DNA of 64,000 bases from Thalassobacterium sedimentorum (GTDB lineage: Bacteria; Verrucomicrobiota; Verrucomicrobiia; Opitutales; Coraliomargaritaceae). The DNA is taken from assembly GCF_031127905.1 (NCBI RefSeq), contig NZ_JARXIC010000004.1:1-64000 (forward strand), written 5' to 3'. Of this stretch, positions 48,473-57,292 are shown one piece after another; position 1 is the first letter of the stretch, and every line of letters begins with the position of its first letter. The position numbers and the translations under genes are program-made. The notes under the pieces were generated by a model that had not been told where the DNA came from, did no database searches, and saw only the letters and a list, made by a program, of their open reading frames with translations.

Positions 48473-50013
48473 GGTGTATTCGATGAGAGTGAAGTAGTTA
48501 GCTCAGCAGATGGTTCCAACACTTGCGTATAGGGATCAACTATGTCCCAATCCAGGCCATTACGCTGTAGTAATGTGCCATCGACACGGCTGAGGCGCAC
48601 AGTCGCACGCAGCGTCTCAATCAAAGATGCCAAATAACGACTCCTTGCCTGATCAAAATCACGCTGAGCCTCGAGCACATTGCGATACGCAACAAGGCCG
48701 GAACCATAGCGAGCGCGTTCCTGCTCAAAGGCCTCCTCGTTCAAAAGCATTGCAGTCCGCGTCACTTCAATCCGCTTCAAACCAGTGCTGGCCGAGCGCC
48801 ATGCGTTGCGTGCTGCAAGAGCTTTTTCCTGTTTAATATCATACAGCTCTAGGCTCGCTTGCTCAACGCTTCGCTCCGCCTGACGAACGCGGGCGCGCGC
48901 CTCACGAAAGCCCCATGGCACGCGTAGTTCCATCCCCAAAGACCAATCGTAGCCATCTGCATTGTACGCCCCGCGATAAGCAGTGCTTCCGTTCGTATCT
49001 CGCCCAAGATAACTCAAGCCACCCGTAAAATCCAGATCAGGGCGCGTTTCATCCTGCGCCAACATGTGATTAATCCGCTCAATCTCCAAACGACGTTCCT
49101 GTATCTGCGCCGCGACATCATTGAGCACAGTATCTTTAACGACCACTTCAATCGGACGCAGCGGCTCCATCTGCCCCGGTAACCCTGCCACAAACACTTC
49201 CTGATGAATCGGTTCAATAAAATCTGCAAGCCCCATGCTTCGCCGCAGGGCATCTTCCGCATCTGCGATCACATTATCCGCCTGCAGCACCGCTTCTTGC
49301 TGATTGAGCACCTCCGCTTCCGCTTGCAACACTTCCAGTGGAGTCACCAACCCCAGACGTTCACGCTCTCGATTTTCTTCTAATAAATTCTCCGCTAGCG
49401 CGAGACTGGATGCAATTAATGTACGATCAGCACGCGCATAGGCGAGATTCCAATAAGCAATTTCGGTATCCAAAATCAAATCAAGGATCTCCGAGCGTAG
49501 CTCAAAAATCGAACGCTCTGCAGTGACCTTGGCGCGCGCAAGTGGAGCCAGATTCACTCTCGACCATGCACCTTTCAGCAATGGTTGACGAATACTAAGA
49601 CCCACATCTGTGCCATAATCGGGGTTTCGCGCCGCATTATTATTCGATGCACTGCGACTAATCGAAGAATCAAGTGTCACCGTCGCACCCGTTGAAAAGC
49701 GTTTATCCACACCAACACTCGCACCACGACTCTCGCTTTCTGGTGCGGTGGCGGCATCAAGCGCACTACTCGAAGCCGCGGATTGACGCTCATCTAAAGA
49801 GGTCTGCCCAAATAAAGATAGATCAAACTGCGCATCCTCGATCTCCACTGAATCCAGTGCATTCGCCGGCTCATAAGTAGCAATGCGCAGCCCAAGATTA
49901 TGCTCCAGAGCCGCAGCGATCGCTGTTTTTAATGACAACTCCGAAGCAGTCGCCATTGTAACACCAACACTCAGCATAAAGGGTATGAAAATTCTATAAA
50001 AATAGGCAAACAT
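48469..50013 (-). CDS. TolC-like outer-membrane efflux protein
   Basis: A 514-residue outer-membrane factor. A signal peptide covers about residues 1-23 (SVGVTMATA), then LSLKTAIAAALEHNLGLRIATYEPANALDSVEIEDAQFDLSLF starts the first OEP repeat; long alpha-helical hairpins rich in Ala, Leu, Glu and Arg occupy about 165-260 and 345-470, and the second repeat contains VPWGFREARARVRQAERSVEQASLEL. It should form the trimeric beta-barrel channel of the tripartite pump. It is the first gene of the operon and overlaps the adaptor gene by 4 bases. Confidence 0.9.
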   Translation of the reverse strand: MFAYFYRIFIPFMLSVGVTMATASELSLKTAIAAALEHNLGLRIATYEPANALDSVEIEDAQFDLSLFGQTSLDERQSAASSSALDAATAPESESRGASVGVDKRFSTGATVTLDSSISRSASNNNAARNPDYGTDVGLSIRQPLLKGAWSRVNLAPLARAKVTAERSIFELRSEILDLILDTEIAYWNLAYARADRTLIASSLALAENLLEENRERERLGLVTPLEVLQAEAEVLNQQEAVLQADNVIADAEDALRRSMGLADFIEPIHQEVFVAGLPGQMEPLRPIEVVVKDTVLNDVAAQIQERRLEIERINHMLAQDETRPDLDFTGGLSYLGRDTNGSTAYRGAYNADGYDWSLGMELRVPWGFREARARVRQAERSVEQASLELYDIKQEKALAARNAWRSASTGLKRIEVTRTAMLLNEEAFEQERARYGSGLVAYRNVLEAQRDFDQARSRYLASLIETLRATVRLSRVDGTLLQRNGLDWDIVDPYTQVLEPSAELTTSLSSNTP

Positions 50014-50114
50014 ATGACAGAACAGCCTACCAAGGCAGATGCTATCAAAATATCAAACAAATGTTTACGCTTTTACTAAAAGCCTGACTCTCCTAAAAAG
50101 AAGAAAGGCCTCAA

Positions 50115-51683
50115 TCATTCCTCACGTTTTAAAGATCGCTGCGGTAAATATCTCACAAAAAACTCTTTCAACATCGATAGCTCTTCAAAGCGCAGGCAAT
50201 ACAACATTCCAAGGTAAACGAGTATGCCACCTGGCACACAAAGTAGCACGGTCACAGCCGCACTCAATTTCTCCCCCAGATCAAACTGGGCGAGATAAGG
50301 CCATGCAAAGGCACATACCAAGCCCATCACAACTCCAGACAAACAAATTTTCAATAAGGCAGGCCACAGCGCCCCGAAGCTCAACGCAGCACGACCTGAC
50401 GCCAGCGCCCGCCATAATAATACACTCTGCACCAATGCAGCGAGCACATTGGCAGTTGCAAGCCCCGCCGCGCCCCAAAACTGCATCAGCAACAGTCCCG
50501 ACAATAAATTGATCAATAAGCAGCACCCCGCCACTCGAACAGGTGTCCGCATATCCTTACTCGCGTGCAAGCCTCGTGTCGCAAAGGTTGCCGCTGAATA
50601 CAGTGGCAACCCTAAACCATAAATCGCCAGCAGGGGCACTGTCGCTAACACATCTGCTTGCTCGAAAGCTCCCCATAAGAAAAGGAATTCAAGAATAGGC
50701 TTTCCAAGCACCAATAAACCCACCCCGGCAGGCAGTGAAATCCCCACCACCAAACGCATGCCTTGCAAGAATGCACTCGAAAAACCTGCCTCATCACCAC
50801 TGGAAAGCGCCCTGGCCAACAATGGAAAAAACACCGTTGCCACAGCGATGGTGAACACTCCAAGTGGTAATTCCATCAAACGACTCGACAAATAGAGCAC
50901 CGATACCGCCGACTCATCCAAGGAATAAGCCAATAAACGTGAAACAAGTATATTGACCTGCAATATCGCCGCTCCCATCAGCCCGGGCAAAAACAAGCGC
51001 CAAAGTTCCGCCAACTCTCCGCCACCAGGCGCTTCCAAACGTGGACGCCACCCCTGCCGCATGAGATCCAAGGCCGGCACTATCAATTGTAAGGCCCCGC
51101 CCAAAAGCACGCCCCCACACAACCAATAAACTATCCGGGCAGTCTCAACATCCAAGCATAGACCTGCAAGCAGCGCTGCAATCATCGCCAAATTTAGTAA
51201 TATCGGCGTGGAAGCCGCCACCGCAAAACGCCCCACTAAATTCAGGCCAGCAGAAATAATTGCCGCCAGACAGATAAAAAACATATAAGGCAGCAACCAC
51301 ACCGCAAGCCCCGCGCCAGTCACCCAACGCTCCGGCAACCAGGCACTGCCTGCAGCCCAAGCCAAAAATAGCATGCCCACACCCACAATCAAAATTAATG
51401 CCAGCAACAAGCGTAATAATACTTGATTAAAAAAACGAAATGCGCCCTCACGCCCCTCGCGCTCCAGCACATCCGAAAAAACTGGCACAATGGCCGAGGT
51501 CAATGCGCCCTCCCCCAACAAACGTCGAAACAAATTAGGCAAGGTAAATGCTAGAATGAACGCAGAATTCCACAAACTGGTCCCCAGAGCCGCAAATATT
51601 AAGATATCACGTAACAATCCCAATAGACGAGAGCCCACAGTTGATAAACTGACCACGACGATGTTTTTAATATTTTTTAGCAT
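50115..51683 (-). CDS. murJ: lipid II flippase MurJ
   Basis: MurJ flips lipid-linked peptidoglycan precursor across the inner membrane. The 522-residue protein has about 14 hydrophobic segments. The N-terminal GSRLLGLLRDILIFAALGTS with the conserved arginine and aspartate, NLFRRLLGEGALTSAIVPVFS, LNLVGRFAVAASTPILLN, and LPLGVFTIAVATVFFPLLAR are MviN/MurJ signatures. The frame can start at GTG 51698, but ATG 51683 (LKNIKNIVVV) is the likely start. It diverges from pta; the 158 bases between them hold both promoters. Confidence 0.93.
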   Translation of the reverse strand: MLKNIKNIVVVSLSTVGSRLLGLLRDILIFAALGTSLWNSAFILAFTLPNLFRRLLGEGALTSAIVPVFSDVLEREGREGAFRFFNQVLLRLLLALILIVGVGMLFLAWAAGSAWLPERWVTGAGLAVWLLPYMFFICLAAIISAGLNLVGRFAVAASTPILLNLAMIAALLAGLCLDVETARIVYWLCGGVLLGGALQLIVPALDLMRQGWRPRLEAPGGGELAELWRLFLPGLMGAAILQVNILVSRLLAYSLDESAVSVLYLSSRLMELPLGVFTIAVATVFFPLLARALSSGDEAGFSSAFLQGMRLVVGISLPAGVGLLVLGKPILEFLFLWGAFEQADVLATVPLLAIYGLGLPLYSAATFATRGLHASKDMRTPVRVAGCCLLINLLSGLLLMQFWGAAGLATANVLAALVQSVLLWRALASGRAALSFGALWPALLKICLSGVVMGLVCAFAWPYLAQFDLGEKLSAAVTVLLCVPGGILVYLGMLYCLRFEELSMLKEFFVRYLPQRSLKREE

Positions 51684-51841
51684 CAGGTTGCAGAGCACGT
51701 AAAAAAAATCATTACTTAGCCCGCAGATTAGAAACTACGCCGTAAAAAACTTTGGCAATTGTATATTTAGTGCTCTTAGTTCTTCGTCTACATTCTTCTT
51801 TTCATCACAATATACCCAATTCAATCCCAAATCACTTCACT

Positions 51842-52912
51842 ATGCCACTTATTTCAAAATTGACCGTCCGTCTCAAACGGCACCCGAAACGCGTCGTCTT
51901 CCCCGAAGGTAGCGACCCTCGTATCTTACAGGCAGCTCGCCAATTCGCTTCCAACGATCTGGGCATCCCAATCCTAGTGGGGGATCGGGCACAAATTAAG
52001 GAAAACGCTGACAAGCTCAACGTCAGCCTGGAACGCATCCGCATCATCGAGCCTCGTCGCAGCGATGAGTGGGACAATTTCACGAAACAATTTCAAGGCC
52101 TACGCCGCTTCAAAAACCTGAAAGACAAAGAAATTGAACAATATTTGGAAGATACCAATTATTTCGCGACGATGATGTTGGCGACCTCGCAAGCTGATGC
52201 CATCGTCTCCGGTGCCACCAGCTCTGCCTCCAGCGCTCTGCGCCCACTACTGCAAATTATCCCACGTTTACCCGACGTGGCCACTGTCTCCTCGCTCAAT
52301 ATTTTTGATCTCGAAGACCTGGAGACTGGAAAAGACCGCGAACTATTCCTAGCAGACTGCGCAGTGGTCCCCAATCCAACCAGCCAGCAACTCGCCGACA
52401 TCGCGGTGACCACTGCTGCACTCAGCTATCACCTCACCAACACCAAGCCCTACGTCGCACTACTCAGCTACTCGAGTAAAAGCATCACCAGTAAAAATCC
52501 AACTGTGGCGAAAATGAAAGCTGCCACCGAAATGGCCCGCAAGAAAGCTCTCGAACTAGGCATTCCAATGGAAATCGACGGTGAATTACAAGTCGACGCC
52601 GCACTGGATCCGATTACCGCCAAGACCAAGAAAATTGAAGGCCCCGTTGCAGGACACGCCAATGTGCTGATATTCCCGGATCTACACTCCGCTAATATCG
52701 CCTCAAAATTGGTCGACACACTCACACGCGCACGCAACTACGGACCAATTTTGACTGGCCTCACCAAACCAGCTGCAGAAATCAGCCGCGGAGCCACTGC
52801 GAGTGATATCTTTGGCACTGCTGTCATGGTCGCCTCACAAGCCATTGACCACAAGCTGCTCTATCCTACTGACAACAGCGAAGACTTAAACGAAGACGTG
52901 ACTATCCTTTAA
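51842..52912 (+). CDS. pta: phosphate acetyltransferase, catalytic domain only
   Basis: Pta interconverts acetyl-CoA and acetyl phosphate. The 356-residue protein contains only the PTA_PTB catalytic domain: VVFPEGSDPRILQAARQF at the N-terminus, DAIVSGATSSASSALRPLLQII, a CoA-site segment VALLSYSSKSI, GELQVDAALDPITAKTK and ANVLIFPDLHSANIASKLVDTL. The long enterobacterial type carries an additional N-terminal half; here that half is encoded by the next gene. The open frame reaches back to 51752, but ATG 51842 fits the family start. No acetate kinase gene is in the window. It would connect to acetyl-CoA produced by NifJ and other routes. Confidence 0.92.
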   Translation: MPLISKLTVRLKRHPKRVVFPEGSDPRILQAARQFASNDLGIPILVGDRAQIKENADKLNVSLERIRIIEPRRSDEWDNFTKQFQGLRRFKNLKDKEIEQYLEDTNYFATMMLATSQADAIVSGATSSASSALRPLLQIIPRLPDVATVSSLNIFDLEDLETGKDRELFLADCAVVPNPTSQQLADIAVTTAALSYHLTNTKPYVALLSYSSKSITSKNPTVAKMKAATEMARKKALELGIPMEIDGELQVDAALDPITAKTKKIEGPVAGHANVLIFPDLHSANIASKLVDTLTRARNYGPILTGLTKPAAEISRGATASDIFGTAVMVASQAIDHKLLYPTDNSEDLNEDVTIL

Positions 52913-52978
52913 ATCATTTACCTTGCAACCGGACGCCGAACAACCGGCCCCGCCTATTCACTTATGTAAAACGAACTT

Positions 52979-54154
52979 ATGGCGCCTCCCTCGAAACACT
53001 TCACCGAGCCTGACGACACCGAAATCTTAACTGCACCACGCAATAAGACGACCAAACGTATCTTCATCGCAGCCACTCGTATGAATGATGGGAAGACCAC
53101 CACCAGTCTGGCTCTCTTTGCTGCCCTCCGAAGCATCACGGAACGTGTCGGCTTCATCAAACCGGTGGGTCAGCGTTTTGTCGAAGTGGGAGGCCATCAA
53201 ATCGACGAAGACTCCGTCCTGCTCAACCAGATTTTCGACGTCAACACGCCAATCCATGCGATGAGTCCAATCGTGATTCATCACAGTTTTACCCGTGATT
53301 ACCTGGATAATCCGACCGCGAATCATACTGAATTAATCGATAAAATGTGTCGCGCATTCGATCGAGCAGCCTTCGAACGCGATTATATTATTATTGAAGG
53401 CACCGGGCATGCCGGAGTAGGCGCTGTCTTTGACATGTCCAACGCGGATGTGGCCCGACACCTCAATGCCAAAGTTATTATCGTCGCACGTGGCGGTATC
53501 GGACGTCCAGTCGATGAGATTGCCCTGAATAAAGCTGTATTCGAAGCTGCTGGCGTACAGATTATCGGAGCCATTATTAACAAAGTTGAGCCCGATAAAA
53601 TCGAAATGGTAGAAAAATACTGCCGTATCGCTCTCGAACGAATGAATATTCCACTGCTCGGCTGTATTCCCCACGAAGGCAAGCTCACACAACCGAACTT
53701 ACAACAGGTTGTCGAGGAAACCAATGGCCGCTGGCTCAACGGCAAAGCTAAAGGCGGAAAAAACCGCATCGACAAAGTCATTATCGGTGCAATGGCCGCC
53801 AAAGGACTCGTCGAACATCTAGACAATGGCGTCTTGATCATCACCCCCGGCGACCGAGAAGACATCATCCTCTCCGCAATCGCTTCAGATAGCATCGGTG
53901 CGGAAAACTCAATCGCCGGAATCATACTCACACGTAGTATCCTCCCCCATCCCCGCCTAATGGAGATGATAGCACAAACCTCGATACCAGTCGTACTTTG
54001 CGCAGAGGATAGCTACAAAGTGGCTTCCAAAGTCAATAACATGACCGTTAAAACCCAACCCAGCGACGACGATAAGATTCCCATCATCAAAGATCTCATC
54101 ACTAAAAATATTGACCTTGAGGTGATTCAGAACGCCTTTGATTCACAGGAATAA
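52979..54154 (+). CDS. BioD-like/DRTGG regulatory protein (detached Pta N-terminal half)
   Basis: This 391-residue protein matches the N-terminal part of long-type Pta. Residues about 26-245 form a dethiobiotin-synthetase-like P-loop domain (RIFIAATRMNDGKTTTSLALF with the Walker-type DGKTT at 37-41, EGTGHAGVGAVFDMSNADVARHLNAKVIIVARGGIGRPVDE). Residues about 265-370 form a DRTGG domain (KVIIGAMAAKGLVEHL, LIITPGDREDIILSAI). No acetyltransferase domain follows. Since the catalytic pta gene lies 66 bases upstream in the same direction, the two are probably subunits of one regulated enzyme, with the order of the domains reversed relative to the fused form. Binding of NADH or pyruvate, known for the fused enzyme, is possible. 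Confidence 0.82.
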   Translation: MAPPSKHFTEPDDTEILTAPRNKTTKRIFIAATRMNDGKTTTSLALFAALRSITERVGFIKPVGQRFVEVGGHQIDEDSVLLNQIFDVNTPIHAMSPIVIHHSFTRDYLDNPTANHTELIDKMCRAFDRAAFERDYIIIEGTGHAGVGAVFDMSNADVARHLNAKVIIVARGGIGRPVDEIALNKAVFEAAGVQIIGAIINKVEPDKIEMVEKYCRIALERMNIPLLGCIPHEGKLTQPNLQQVVEETNGRWLNGKAKGGKNRIDKVIIGAMAAKGLVEHLDNGVLIITPGDREDIILSAIASDSIGAENSIAGIILTRSILPHPRLMEMIAQTSIPVVLCAEDSYKVASKVNNMTVKTQPSDDDKIPIIKDLITKNIDLEVIQNAFDSQE

Positions 54155-54162
54155 AACTCAAT

Positions 54163-54399
54163 ATGCCCGCTAAAAAAGAAGAACCCACTTTCGAACAATC
54201 GGTCGAACGCCTTGAAGCCCTCATTGCCGCAATGGAAAATGGCGACACGCCACTTGCAGACTTAGTGGCCAAGTTCGAAGAAGGCTCAAAACTACTCAAA
54301 CAATGCCAAGTCCAACTAAAAGAGGCCGAGCTGAAAATCGAAAAGCTCAACATCAAGACAGGCCAACTTGAAGTATTCAACGACGTCGGTGAAGATTAA
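54163..54399 (+). CDS. xseB: exodeoxyribonuclease VII small subunit
   Basis: XseB stabilises and activates XseA, which degrades single-stranded DNA. The 78-residue protein is a helical hairpin with the family pattern: PTFEQSVERLEALIAAMENGDTPLADLVAKFEEGSKLLKQCQ and LKEAELKIEKL. Length is normal. The large subunit gene xseA is not within the window. It begins 8 bases after the DRTGG gene and is followed 114 bases later by dxs, a partner seen near it in many bacteria. Confidence 0.93.
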   Translation: MPAKKEEPTFEQSVERLEALIAAMENGDTPLADLVAKFEEGSKLLKQCQVQLKEAELKIEKLNIKTGQLEVFNDVGED

Positions 54400-54513
54400 T
54401 CTCCGCTGCTAAGGCTTAGCTATATTCGTGCCCGTCTCGCAACCAATATGCCGGCGACAATAAAGTCGCGCATCCGATAATAATCCAGTTTCAGATCGAT
54501 TCCTTCCATTCTA

Positions 54514-56409
54514 ATGTCCTTACTCGCACGGATACAGTCGCCCAGCGACGTTAAAAAACTTTCCTCAGAACAACTCCCGCAACTTGCTCAGGAGATCCGT
54601 GAACGTGTCATTCAAACGACATCGAAGAACGGAGGCCACGTGGGCCCGAACCTAGGGGTCGTCGAACTCACGATTGGGCTGCATCGGGTCTTCAACACAC
54701 CAACGGATCGCTTCTGCTTCGACGTGGCCCACCAAGGCTACATTCACAAACTACTGACTGGCCGTAACGACGAACGCTTCGACCACATACGCACCAGCGA
54801 TGGTTACAGTGGCTTCTTATCGCGCGCCGAAAGTGAACATGATGCTTTTGGCGCTGGCCACGCCGGCACGGCACTCTCCGCCGCACTGGGCATGGCTACC
54901 GCACGCGACCAACGTGGTAGTGACGAACACGTAGTCGCGCTCTGCGGCGATGCCGCCTTCACATGTGGCATTACCATGGAAGCTCTCAATAACGTTGCGG
55001 CTTCCACCAAGCGCCTCATCATCATTCTCAACGATAACAAATGGTCGATCGCCAAGAACGTTGGTGCTCTCTCACGCTATTTCAACGAACTGATCACAAC
55101 TCCCGCATACAATCGTCTCAATGATGACATAGAACGTTTCCTACAAAAAATGCCAGGAGGTGAATCGATTATAAAACTCGGTTCCAAGTGGAAACAAGAG
55201 ACGAAGGACTTTTTTGTCTCCTCATCGATCTTTGAACAATATGGCATCCGCTACATCGGCCCAATCAACGGTCACGACCAAAAACAGGTCGAGCACTACC
55301 TCGAATTTGCTAAAAATGCAGAACAGCCGGTGATCCTCCATGTGTTGACTGAAAAAGGTCGCGGCTACGATGTTGCCATTCAAAATCCAGAACGTTTTCA
55401 CGGAGCCAGCCCATTTGACATAGAAACCGGTAAAGGCGCTCCGACAGCAGCCGGCACTCCGCCCAAATACCAGGATGTAATGGGCGAAACACTGGTCAAA
55501 CTCGCCCAAGCAGATAAAAATGTAGTGGGCATCACAGCAGCCATGCCCTCTGGCACCGGCCTCAATATTCTGGAAGACAAACTCCCGGAACAATTTTTCG
55601 ATGTCGGAATCGCAGAAGAGCACGCAGTGTTATTTGCGGCAGGTATGGCAACCTCTGGCTTCCATCCGGTCTGCGCGATTTATTCAACCTTCCTGCAACG
55701 TGCCTACGACCAAATCATCCACGACGTCGCCCTACAAAATTTACCAGTTCTCTTCTGTATGGACCGTGCTGGGCTCTCGCCCAACGATGGAGCGACTCAC
55801 CATGGCCTCTTCGACTTATCCTACCTGCGTTGTGTCCCTGATGTTCTCATCATGGCGCCAGCCAACGAAGATGAACTCGCCGATATGATGGCCACTGGAT
55901 TAGCCTATCAAGGCGCAGCCTTCATCCGCTACCCACGCGGCAATGCGATTGGCACGCCCCTCAAAGAGACACCCGCAGAATTAGAAATCGGCAAAGCACA
56001 ACGATTACAAAAGGGCACCGATATCGACATCTGGGCGATTGGCACCATGCTTGCCGACGCAGAGCGATTGGCAGAAAACCTGAGTACACACGGCATTCAG
56101 GCTGGTATCGTCAATACGCGCTTCGTGAAACCACTCGACGTCCAAACACTCACCCAAGCGGCGACACAAACTCGCTTAATCGTCACCATGGAAGACCATG
56201 TCATCACAGGCGGACTCGGAACAGCAGTGATGGAAGCGCTCCAAGAAGCCGATATTCTCTGCCCAGTCGAACGTATCGGCTGGCCGGATAACTTTATCGA
56301 ACATGGCAGCTCTGTCGCCAAATTACGTGAAGAAAACGGCCTCAGCCCCCAAGCGATTTTAGAACGAGTACTTTCGAAGTACGCGAAGCGACAAGCCATC
56401 GAAGAGTGA
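54514..56409 (+). CDS. dxs: 1-deoxy-D-xylulose-5-phosphate synthase
   Basis: Dxs condenses pyruvate with glyceraldehyde 3-phosphate in the first step of the MEP isoprenoid pathway and also feeds thiamine and pyridoxal synthesis. The 631-residue protein has GGHVGPNLGVVELTIGLHRVF, GAGHAGTALSAALGMA, CGDAAFTCGITMEALNN (thiamine-diphosphate GDG-like site, with GDAAFT) and NDNKWSIAKNVGALS. In the second half come GIAEEHAVLFAAGMA with the catalytic glutamate, and DRAGLSPNDGATHHGLFD, then a transketolase C-terminal domain. Length is standard. Confidence 0.95.
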   Translation: MSLLARIQSPSDVKKLSSEQLPQLAQEIRERVIQTTSKNGGHVGPNLGVVELTIGLHRVFNTPTDRFCFDVAHQGYIHKLLTGRNDERFDHIRTSDGYSGFLSRAESEHDAFGAGHAGTALSAALGMATARDQRGSDEHVVALCGDAAFTCGITMEALNNVAASTKRLIIILNDNKWSIAKNVGALSRYFNELITTPAYNRLNDDIERFLQKMPGGESIIKLGSKWKQETKDFFVSSSIFEQYGIRYIGPINGHDQKQVEHYLEFAKNAEQPVILHVLTEKGRGYDVAIQNPERFHGASPFDIETGKGAPTAAGTPPKYQDVMGETLVKLAQADKNVVGITAAMPSGTGLNILEDKLPEQFFDVGIAEEHAVLFAAGMATSGFHPVCAIYSTFLQRAYDQIIHDVALQNLPVLFCMDRAGLSPNDGATHHGLFDLSYLRCVPDVLIMAPANEDELADMMATGLAYQGAAFIRYPRGNAIGTPLKETPAELEIGKAQRLQKGTDIDIWAIGTMLADAERLAENLSTHGIQAGIVNTRFVKPLDVQTLTQAATQTRLIVTMEDHVITGGLGTAVMEALQEADILCPVERIGWPDNFIEHGSSVAKLREENGLSPQAILERVLSKYAKRQAIEE

Positions 56410-56558
56410 GGGAGGGCGAAAAATTAAGCGCGATAAATGGGTTGCCTATGCCGACCTAATGTAGTTCCAGCATCGGACGGACCGGCGCCCATCTCGACCT
56501 AATGAGCAGACAGATTAATCGCAAAATGCCGGGTAAACTACAGCTATTTAGAGTCGGC

Positions 56559-57125
56559 CTACTCCAGCCCTAGTTTCTGACGGCCCGCCTCAGAGATCAT
56601 GTGTGGTGTCCAAGGCGGATCCCACACAATGTCCACCTGTGCGTTCGATACTCCGCTCAAAGCTTCTATATTCTTTTTTGCATCCTCCGCAATCACTGGT
56701 CCCATACCACAACCTTGTGCAGTCAGTGTCATCTTTACATTCACTTGATGGCGTCCCTCCGCATCTGGCTGGTCGATTTGTAAATCGTATATTAAACCTA
56801 AATCCACAATATTAACTGGGATCTCAGGGTCAAAGCAACCTCGCATCGCATCCCACACCTGCTCTTCACTAAAAGGCAGATCCTCAGGGGCTGAATCAGC
56901 ACTCTTCGCACTCGCATCCAACTGAGCTTGCGCCTCTGCACCCAGCGCATCCCAATCACGACTCGCTAAACGAAACAGTCCGGAATCCGTGCGGATCGTA
57001 ACCGTGCCACCAAGTGCCTGCGAAATCACAGCACGCGTTCCCGCAGCAAGCGTTTGCGTCTCTCCCGCAGGAATGATGGTCGCTTCGGTATCACGTATAA
57101 GAGTTAATTCTTCGTTAAACTGCAT
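56559..57125 (-). CDS. sufT: SufT, iron-sulfur cluster assembly factor
   Basis: This 188-residue protein has the MIP18/DUF59 domain in its C-terminal half: CFDPEIPVNIVDLGLIYDLQI, VKMTLTAQGCGMGPVI with the functional cysteine, and VDIVWDPPWTPHMISEAGRQKLGL. The N-terminal 80 residues (TEATIIPAGETQTLAAGTRAVISQALGGTVTI) match the extension found in SufT proteins of the SUF system. It aids maturation of iron-sulfur proteins, which fits an organism with nitrogenase and NifJ. The suf genes themselves are not in the window. It lies alone on the minus strand between dxs and a plus-strand gene. Confidence 0.9.
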   Translation of the reverse strand: MQFNEELTLIRDTEATIIPAGETQTLAAGTRAVISQALGGTVTIRTDSGLFRLASRDWDALGAEAQAQLDASAKSADSAPEDLPFSEEQVWDAMRGCFDPEIPVNIVDLGLIYDLQIDQPDAEGRHQVNVKMTLTAQGCGMGPVIAEDAKKNIEALSGVSNAQVDIVWDPPWTPHMISEAGRQKLGLE

Positions 57126-57292
57126 AGCGCATTAACACACCATAATTACTGCTCCTGTCAATCCACAGCACGGATAAAGCTGATATCATTTACATCAGTG
57201 ACCTCCTCGCAGGCGCGGATTATTCTTGGCAATGAGCTATTGATATTGAAATACTCACGTTTTTAAATTTTCCACCCCTCTCATATATTACG

